Below, in pieces: positions 6,183 through 9,659 of a stretch of DNA of 9,659 bases (within the stretch, counting starts at the first letter, position 1; every line of letters begins with the position of its first letter). The position numbers and the translations under genes are program-made. Location of the stretch: the NCBI GenBank assembly GCA_031264475.1, contig JAISEA010000063.1, forward strand, positions 1 to 9,659, read 5' to 3'. The notes under the pieces were generated by a model that worked only from the letters and a program-made list of their open reading frames with translations, searched no databases and had not been told where the DNA came from. Source of the DNA: Treponema sp. (GTDB lineage Bacteria; Spirochaetota; Spirochaetia; Treponematales; Breznakiellaceae).

Positions 6183-6821
6183 ATGTTCAATATAGATGAA
6201 GAAAAGGATAGATTAGTTAAAGAATTAGTGAAGCAATATTCGCAAAATATAATAAGCATGGAAGAATATGAGCGCCTTTTGGAATATATAAATAAAATAG
6301 AAACAAAAAAAGAGACAAATATCATTGGGAAAATAATACAGGAAAATAGCACTGAAAACAATGAACTAACAATAACGCAAAAAAATGAAGTAATGATACC
6401 CAAAACAAGGGAAAAATATTTATCCATGTTTTCATGGAGGACGACAAATGTAAAACCAATAAACGGAAATGGCGGGAAATTTATCAGTTTATTTGGGACA
6501 AATAGAATAATAGTAGATAAGTTACCCAAAGGAACGACGATATTAAATGTAAATTCAGTATTTGGACTAACAGAGATAATAGTGTCAAGAAATATAAAAA
6601 TAATAAACAAAATAGCACCGATATTTTCGGGAATATTTTCACCAAATGAAATAAATAAGGAAAATGAAGAGTTACCTGAACTATATATTATAGGGAAGGC
6701 AGTCTTTGGAAATATAACCATAAAAACAATAGATGAATTTGAAAAAGAGAAAGAGCAGGAAAAGAAATTTGAAGAGAAAGTAAAAGAAAAAGTATTAAAG
6801 AAAATATATGATAAGATATAA
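6183..6821 (+). CDS. DUF1707/SHOCT-like plus LiaF-like C-terminal domain protein
   Basis: A 212-residue protein with no signal peptide or membrane segment. Residues 4-43 (EEKDRLVKELVKQYSQNIIS, then MEEYERLLEYINKIE) fit the short helical DUF1707/SHOCT-type domain. Residues about 98-183 carry repeated beta-strand turns: SLFGTNRIIV (102-111), NVNSVFGLTEIIV (122-134) and GKAVFGNITIK (171-181). This is the pattern of the LiaF C-terminal domain linked to cell-envelope stress sensing. A charged helix (about 184-209) ends the protein. Family assignment is from pattern and moderately sure; a role in envelope-stress response is inference. The start is fixed by GGAG seven bases upstream. Codon use is strikingly A-rich (about 30% G+C by eye) against roughly half or more in the helicase gene, suggesting transfer from an A/T-rich source. 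Confidence 0.72.
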   Translation: MFNIDEEKDRLVKELVKQYSQNIISMEEYERLLEYINKIETKKETNIIGKIIQENSTENNELTITQKNEVMIPKTREKYLSMFSWRTTNVKPINGNGGKFISLFGTNRIIVDKLPKGTTILNVNSVFGLTEIIVSRNIKIINKIAPIFSGIFSPNEINKENEELPELYIIGKAVFGNITIKTIDEFEKEKEQEKKFEEKVKEKVLKKIYDKI

Positions 6822-6828
6822 AAGAATA

Positions 6829-6883
6829 GGGCGCGCCCGCCATCTGTAGAGGACGCTTCGTAGCGGGTTTTACTTCGTAAAAC
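6829..6883 (+). terminator. Cluster of hairpins after the LiaF-like gene
   Basis: Three compact inverted repeats follow the stop codon: GGGCGCGCCC (6829-6838), CGCT-tcgt-AGCG (6854-6865, followed by GGTTTT) and GTTTTAC-ttc-GTAAAAC (6867-6883). They may end transcription, but none has a long T-run. From 6884 to 7000 I see no gene or clear structure. Confidence 0.35.
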
Positions 6884-7000
6884 AGAGCAGTTTACGATGG
6901 GAGTACTAAAGTGCCGTATACAGCCAGAACAAGAGCCGCTGTAACTTGAGCCTTTCGGGAAAACGTGTGAACGAATTAGCCATTCATACAAACAATTCAC

Positions 7001-7025
7001 GATTCTTCATTAAATAGAAAGAATC
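7001..7025. promoter_or_regulatory. Inverted repeat upstream of the HTH-EIIA promoter
   Basis: GATTCTT (7001-7007) and AAGAATC (7019-7025) form a 7-bp inverted repeat with an 11-base centre, ending 22 bases before the -35 at 7048. It could be an operator. Chance cannot be excluded. Confidence 0.25.
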
Positions 7026-7047
7026 TCTATTAACGGACGCTATAATA

Positions 7048-7076
7048 TTGACGGCAGCTATATTTTTTTGTAATAT
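7048..7076 (+). promoter_or_regulatory. Sigma-70-type promoter of the HTH-EIIA gene
   Basis: TTGACG (7048-7053), a 17-bp spacer and TAATAT (7071-7076). The predicted start near 7083 gives a very short leader that begins at the AAGGGG Shine-Dalgarno (7083-7088), five bases before the ATG at 7094. Confidence 0.6.
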
Positions 7077-7093
7077 TATTACAAGGGGTTGCA

Positions 7094-7759
7094 ATGAATG
7101 ATATTCTAACTATAGAAGACGTCGCTCAATATCTGCGCGTTTCCGAACATACGGTTTACGATTGGGCGCAGAAGGGCGCGATTCCCGCGGGAAAGATAGG
7201 AACGGTGTGGCGTTTCAAACGAGAAGAGCTGGAGAAGTGGGTGAACGCCCGTCTTTCAGGGAACACCGAGGATGTGGAATTTCTTGAAAAGAATCAGAAA
7301 GGCGATATTCATGTAGAGACGTTTCTTTCCCCAGATCGTGTTTTGTTTCTGAATCATTCAACAAGGCAGGATGCTCTTTTCGCTTTGGCGGAAAATCTCG
7401 CTACCGCGCCACAGGTGAAGAATCGCCGCGAATTGGTCGAACAAATCCTCAAGCGGGACGCGATCATGTCAACGGCTATCGGACGGGGCATCGCTATTCC
7501 TCATGTACGGCTTGCGTCCGTTACAGATTTGGTGGCGTCCGTGGGTATAAGCCGCACCGAAATCGTCGATTTCCAGCCGCTCGACGACGAACCTGTACAC
7601 CTTCTGTTTATGATAGCCGCGGCGAGGAATCAACACGCCTATTATTTGCAAACATTGTCGTTTTTCAGCGCCCATCTGAGAAATCAAGGCTTGCGAAATA
7701 GCCTGCTTAACGCTCAAACCGAAAAAGAAGTGTGGAATATATTGATAAGTATAGGGTGA
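7094..7759 (+). CDS. HTH (excisionase-type) fused to PTS EIIA (Fru/Ntr-type) regulator
   Basis: A 221-residue protein. Residues about 3-53 are an excisionase/MerR-like winged helix: LTIEDVAQYLRVSEHTVYDW, then GKIGTVWRFKREELEKWV. Residues about 75-220 are an EIIA domain of the fructose/nitrogen type. The signature STAIGRGIAIPHVRL (126-140) contains the expected phosphorylated histidine H137, and PLDDEPVHLLFMIAA (162-176) and FSAHLRN (191-197) match the family. EIIANtr proteins accept phosphate through a PTS-like relay and regulate partners rather than import sugar. The fused HTH implies direct DNA binding controlled by phosphorylation, which is inference. The same architecture is known from treponemes. 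No transporter, HPr or EI gene is nearby, so it stands alone with its own promoter. It looks intact, and the start is supported by AAGGGG five bases upstream. Confidence 0.88.
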   Translation: MNDILTIEDVAQYLRVSEHTVYDWAQKGAIPAGKIGTVWRFKREELEKWVNARLSGNTEDVEFLEKNQKGDIHVETFLSPDRVLFLNHSTRQDALFALAENLATAPQVKNRRELVEQILKRDAIMSTAIGRGIAIPHVRLASVTDLVASVGISRTEIVDFQPLDDEPVHLLFMIAAARNQHAYYLQTLSFFSAHLRNQGLRNSLLNAQTEKEVWNILISIG

Positions 7760-7771
7760 CTGCCAATATTT

Positions 7772-7780
7772 TGTTATAAT
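7772..7780 (+). promoter_or_regulatory. Possible extended -10 promoter
   Basis: TGTTATAAT is a perfect extended -10 (TGnTATAAT) just after the HTH-EIIA stop, with no good -35. It would drive rightward transcription from about 7787, opposing the candidate small RNA at 7883-7985. In this A/T-rich stretch it may be chance. Confidence 0.3.
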
Positions 7781-7882
7781 ATATAAAAAGTGTATTTACA
7801 TATAGCCTACAAAATAAGCGCCACCCAGACCTCAGCGAAGGGTTATATTACCCCGTCCATAATAACTTTGAAGCAAGGCGAT

Positions 7883-7917
7883 AAAAAAACCGTCTGTATA
7901 CAGACATATACAGGCGG
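7883..7917 (-). terminator. Intrinsic terminator-like hairpin
   Basis: On the minus strand an 11-base arm (7907-7917) pairs with 7890-7900 around a six-base loop, with one C-A mismatch, and is followed by TTTTTTT (7889-7883). A competing shape is the perfect 14-bp palindrome GTCTGTATACAGAC (7892-7905). On the plus strand no T-run follows, so it should act only leftward. Confidence 0.6.
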
Positions 7918-7985
7918 AGACGATGCAGGCACCGCGGAGACAGTGCCTACTCTAATGCCCATAGGAGATGACCATGAACACTAGT
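7883..7985 (-). ncRNA. Candidate ~100-nt small RNA
   Basis: A consensus promoter (7992-8020) predicts a start at about 7985 on the minus strand. A hairpin followed by seven Ts ends at 7883, giving about 103 nt. Inside, AGGCAC/GTGCCT forms a stem (7926-7947, an extra T-G wobble pair possible) with an eight-base loop carrying GTCTCCGC. The same GTCTCCGC recurs unpaired before the terminator (7913-7920), and a further TCTCC lies near the 5' end (7964-7968). TCTCC is complementary to GGAGA-type Shine-Dalgarno sequences. No ORF with start signals fits between promoter and terminator. It also lies antisense to the start of the small plus-strand ORF at 7974. Unproven, but promoter, spacing and terminator agree. 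Confidence 0.55.
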
Positions 7986-8060
7986 ATTTATACTATACCA
8001 GATTCAGAAAATCTTGTCAAGACTGAAAACGAATCTGGGGTTGTATTATTTCATTCATAA
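7974..8060 (+). CDS. Possible 28-residue small ORF
   Basis: ATG at 7974 with a good Shine-Dalgarno (AGGAG, 7963-7967, six bases upstream) starts MNTSIYTIPDSENL and ends at TAA (8058-8060). The peptide is polar, unlike membrane toxins. Its start region is antisense to the candidate small RNA, and its body overlaps the minus-strand promoter, so the ribosome site may be a by-product of that RNA's TCTCC motif. Weak call. Confidence 0.25.
   Translation: MNTSIYTIPDSENLVKTENESGVVLFHS
7992..8020 (-). promoter_or_regulatory. Consensus promoter inside an inverted repeat
   Basis: TTGACA (8015-8020), a 17-bp spacer and TATAGT (7992-7997) on the minus strand. The palindrome TCTTGTCAAGA (8012-8022) covers the -35. 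An outer inverted repeat CCAGATTC/GAATCTGG (7998-8005 and 8031-8038) encloses the -35, an operator-like layout that suggests regulated transcription. Confidence 0.65.
8017..8058 (-). CDS. Possible 13-residue ORF with a strong ribosome-binding site
   Basis: Minus-strand GAGGAGG (8064-8070) lies five bases before ATG (8058). The reading frame MNEIIQPQIRFQS stops at TGA (8017-8019), on the -35 of the small-RNA promoter. The Shine-Dalgarno is among the best in the window. It may be a leader peptide or the surviving 5' end of a lost gene downstream of the broken ORF at 8091-8351. Confidence 0.3.
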   Translation of the reverse strand: MNEIIQPQIRFQS

Positions 8061-8090
8061 TAACCTCCTCATAAATATGTTATGCTATTT

Positions 8091-8351
8091 TTACTTCGGT
8101 ATACCCATTCGATCATAATATTCATTAAGCCACCACGTTCCTGTCAAAAAGATTTGTTTTGTGAATTCAAACTCGTCTTTAAGAGAAAGGGGTCTTGAAG
8201 AAAAGAATATTTTAGAATTATACATACATTCATTGAGACAATCTATACTGCTCTACGTGTCCGTTAATTCAAACCGTGCGAGTATATCTTCTAGGGTCTC
8301 TCTTGTTTTACATGTCCTCAGCGCGGCAATCGCCGCTTCTTTATTTTCCAT
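8091..8351 (-). pseudogene. Small ORF interrupted by an in-frame TAG
   Basis: From ATG 8351 the frame reads MENKEAAIAALRTCKTRETL and on to codon 32. TAG follows at codon 33 (8253-8255), and the same frame then continues for 53 codons (SSIDCLNECM..., LKDEFEFTKQIFLTGTWW...) to TAA at 8091-8093. Both halves have protein-like composition, including a WW and aromatic-rich end, so one nonsense mutation in an 86-codon gene is the simplest reading. The family is not recognised. It follows the toxin-antitoxin pair on the same strand after a gap of about 110 bp. Readthrough of TAG is possible but unsupported. Confidence 0.5.
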
Positions 8352-8462
8352 AACTGGAATTGCTTCCTATTTTAGTATAGGTAAAAATCTCTATATAAGA
8401 TGGCACAGAAAAATACAGGCGCGGGTGGTTACTGACGCCACCTCCACAATGAATGCCGTCCG

Positions 8463-8794
8463 CTAACCTATAACCCGTGATAAGAATTCGGGGTCGTCTA
8501 CAGCATAACGTAAAACATCTGCCATTACGCTCGTGTATCCCTTGCCCAATGCCTTGTATTTGGCTAAACATTCAGGCATGATGCAGACGTCACCGACGGC
8601 ATAGTTTTTCGTCTATTACGCCACAGTTCCCGCGCCATTGCCGCGAACTCCGCCAGCACCTCCGGTGTAGACGCAGGGCAATCTTCATCATAGACAGGAT
8701 CATGCCTTACAGCCTCGGCATACTCTCGCTCTGCCTTTTCTATCTGATCTTTAGTCGGCTCTTGTCCAGCCTTTAGAGTTATTATCGTGTCCAT
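8463..8794 (-). pseudogene. brnA: BrnA-like ribbon-helix-helix antitoxin, frameshifted
   Basis: ATG 8794, with AAAGGAG five bases upstream, opens MDTIITLKAGQEPTKDQIEK and runs through DEDCPASTPEVLAEFAAM to RNRRK. There the frame turns to nonsense and stops after 76 residues. One extra A in the A5 run at 8615-8619 would restore a frame continuing NYAVGDVCIMPECLAKYKAL, GKGYTSVMADVLRYAVDDPE, FLSRVIG to TAG at 8463-8465 (about 110 residues). That continuation matches the DNA-binding ribbon-helix-helix end of antitoxins paired with BrnT toxins (beta strand, then KALGKGY and VLR helices). The start lies inside the toxin gene (44-bp overlap), the usual toxin-first order. As written, the protein lacks its DNA-binding domain. 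A sequencing error is an alternative. Confidence 0.7.
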
Positions 8795-9078
8795 TATAGC
8801 TCCTTTGTTCGGCTCTCGTTGCTATGCGTGCAGATATTAAGCGAATTGCTTCGCCTTTTTTATCCTTCATTTCCGTATAGACAACAAAATAAAGCTTCCC
8901 CACCTTGCCCAGCGTTTGCCACCGCTCTTCTCCCGATATATTGCTTTTGCTATCGTCAAGCCGCTCTATCCGCGCAGGATCAAGGAAAACAAGCGTAGCG
9001 GTTTTAAAACTCACATAATGTTTTTTCCAATTCAAATCCGCTTTTTTTAGGATCGAAAATAATACGCTTGTCTTTCAT
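8751..9078 (-). pseudogene. brnT: BrnT-family ribonuclease toxin, frameshifted near its start
   Basis: The body (from about 9041) reads ADLNWKKHYVSF, TATLVFLDP, GEERWQTLGKVGKLYFVVYT and IRLISARIATRAEQRSY. This matches BrnT, a RelE-like ribosome-independent RNA-cleaving toxin, including the ISARxAT..E...Y end. The natural N-terminus is in another frame: ATG 9078 gives MKDKRIIFDPKK, the expected FDP start. The two join if the A7 run at 9042-9048 had six As, giving about 108 residues. As written, ATG 9078 leads to a frameshifted product. The only in-frame alternative is a TTG at 9035 that would drop the first beta strand. A consensus promoter abuts ATG 9078 with no ribosome-binding site. Transcription slippage on A7, true decay or a read error could each explain it. 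Confidence 0.75.
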
Positions 9079-9084
9079 TATTTT

Positions 9085-9113
9085 ATTGTATTACTTTTTT
9101 GTATGTTTGTCAA
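9085..9113 (-). promoter_or_regulatory. Consensus promoter of the toxin-antitoxin locus
   Basis: TTGACA (9108-9113), a 17-bp spacer and TACAAT (9085-9090) on the minus strand. Six bases separate the -10 box from ATG 9078, so the predicted start is at the start codon, the same geometry as at the helicase gene. Confidence 0.7.
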
Positions 9114-9321
9114 GTCTTTATTTGCCTTTCCTCCGCCTACCGTTTCTCCCACCACGCCTTTGGATAAATAATGCCGTCGATTATCCAACAGTACGCTCTT
9201 CTTTAAAGTCGCCAGCGGGGAGAGCGGAGTGCGGTTTGTGGGAGACAGCGGCGGGCGCAGACAGCGACTCGACGTCGAGTAAGGCTTATTGACTAACATA
9301 TCAGAAAATTTAAAACCACTC
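9114..9321. other. Intergenic region with a 14-bp perfect palindrome
   Basis: No gene was seen between the toxin promoter and 9321. ACTCGACGTCGAGT (9267-9280) is a perfect palindrome, and GACAGCG occurs twice just before it (9244 and 9260). It could be a protein-binding site. Nothing else was identified. Confidence 0.4.
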
Positions 9322-9350
9322 TTGACATTAAGTATGTCGTAGAGTATAGT
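9322..9350 (+). promoter_or_regulatory. Consensus promoter directed into an antisense region
   Basis: TTGACA (9322-9327), a 17-bp spacer and TATAGT (9345-9350). The predicted start is near 9357. The only downstream gene lies on the opposite strand, so this would produce a small RNA or an antisense transcript. The spacer shares 'aagtatgt' and 'tagag/tagat' with the promoter at 6134. Confidence 0.6.
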
Positions 9351-9380
9351 TGGTTATAGAAGGTAGAGGGCGAAGGCGTT

Positions 9381-9433
9381 TCGGACGGATAGCTCCGAGG
9401 GGCGGTTTTACTGTAGCATCGGAGCGTCGCCCC
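9381..9433 (+). ncRNA. Overlapping stem-loops downstream of the 9322 promoter
   Basis: Three pairings compete: TCGGA/TCCGA (9381-9398), GCTCCGA/TCGGAGC (9392-9425) and GGGGCG/CGCCCC (9399-9433). They cannot all form together. Such alternatives just after a promoter suggest a structured RNA or attenuator. No clear terminator follows, so the 3' end is unknown. Confidence 0.3.
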
Positions 9434-9659
9434 CGCCTATCTTATTTACGGGCGCACTTAACAAGCGCAAGCCAGCCCCATGTTTTATCCGCACTTCCAC
9501 CGTAAAGATAATTTTCCCGCCGATATTTTTACGCATTTGTATAACAGTATTATTTTGATGTTTCGTATCGGATAGTTTTATATCAGTCGCCGTGTTTACC
9601 ACATCGGCAAAAAGCAACAAGTCATCGTCTTGAAGATTATGATACGCGACCCGATAGGA
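9408..9659 (-). CDS. 3' part of a protein with a possible phage-type nuclease domain
   Basis: The frame is open from the right window edge to TAA at 9408-9410 (83 residues); the start lies outside. It contains LLLFADVVNTATDIKLSD, a VIQMRKNIGGKIIFTVEVR beta hairpin and GLRLLSAPVN. The pattern of a 'V(V)N...DIKLS' segment, 'K...G.....VEVR' strands and a closing LxLLS strand resembles the PBECR group (phage Barnase-EndoU-ColicinE5/D-RelE-like nucleases). Those occur at the C-terminus of phage or toxin proteins. I hold this family call loosely. A promoter at 9322 points toward it in antisense. Confidence 0.5.
   Translation of the reverse strand, partial: SYRVAYHNLQDDDLLLFADVVNTATDIKLSDTKHQNNTVIQMRKNIGGKIIFTVEVRIKHGAGLRLLSAPVNKIGGGDAPMLQ

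Noticed and set aside
6164..7000. 278-codon minus-strand open frame opposite the LiaF-like gene
   Set aside because: It is a phenylalanine/serine-rich mirror of an A-rich gene, and the plus strand has the promoter, ribosome site and recognisable domains.
7790..7984. 64-codon plus-strand frame starting with GTG
   Set aside because: There is no ribosome-binding site or recognisable domain, and it lies opposite the candidate small RNA and its terminator. A transcript from 7780 is still possible.
7974..8060. Type I toxin-antitoxin pair (28-residue peptide plus antisense RNA)
   Set aside because: The peptide is polar with no membrane segment, unlike known type I toxins. The arrangement is noted, but the evidence is too thin.
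8161..8466. 101-codon plus-strand frame with a hydrophobic stretch
   Set aside because: The minus strand of the same region holds the more protein-like TAG-split ORF (8091-8351), and no plus-strand start signal was found.
9392..9433. H-type pseudoknot from GCTCCGA/TCGGAGC and GGGGCG/CGCCCC
   Set aside because: The connecting loops (0 and 2 bases) are too short to span the stems, so alternative hairpins are more likely.

Overview
The window looks like accessory or intergenic-rich chromosome of a bacterium, most likely a spirochaete of the Treponema type. That is an inference from three things: a regulator fusing an excisionase-like HTH to a PTS EIIA domain, a PHP-domain nuclease fused to a UvrD helicase, and very repeat-rich spacers. 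No rRNA, tRNA, CRISPR array, transposase or integrase gene was seen.

Left part (1-4834): a 21-bp minisatellite, a roughly 125-bp dispersed element (here 'E'), a 7-bp tandem array and a block of hairpin modules (here 'R') lead to one large minus-strand gene (802-3954). This gene encodes an EndoQ-like nuclease fused to a complete UvrD/PcrA-type helicase, ending in a perfect sliding-clamp-binding pentapeptide. The same three repeat classes (R, heptamers, E) recur in the same outward order, inverted, on its other side (4004-4490). They are followed by four copies of a 63-bp tandem repeat.

Middle (4835-7760): a secreted protein of unknown function, another R-E-R spacer, an A/T-rich gene with a DUF1707/SHOCT-like start and a LiaF-like C-terminal domain behind a near-perfect sigma-70 promoter, and an HTH-EIIA regulator behind its own promoter.

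Right part (7760-9659), mostly minus strand: a BrnT-family toxin and its ribbon-helix-helix antitoxin, each broken by one base in a poly-A run; a third small ORF broken by an in-frame TAG; and a consensus promoter followed about 100 nt later by a terminator-like hairpin, a good candidate small RNA. The right edge carries the 3' part of a possible nuclease-domain protein, with a consensus promoter pointing into it in antisense.

The genes do not form one pathway. They look like independent units, most with their own TTGAC(A/G) promoter, separated by repeat mosaics. The strongest leads are the helicase fusion with its clamp motif, the mirrored repeat architecture around it, the candidate small RNA and the decaying toxin-antitoxin locus. 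All calls were made by eye; no database search was run.
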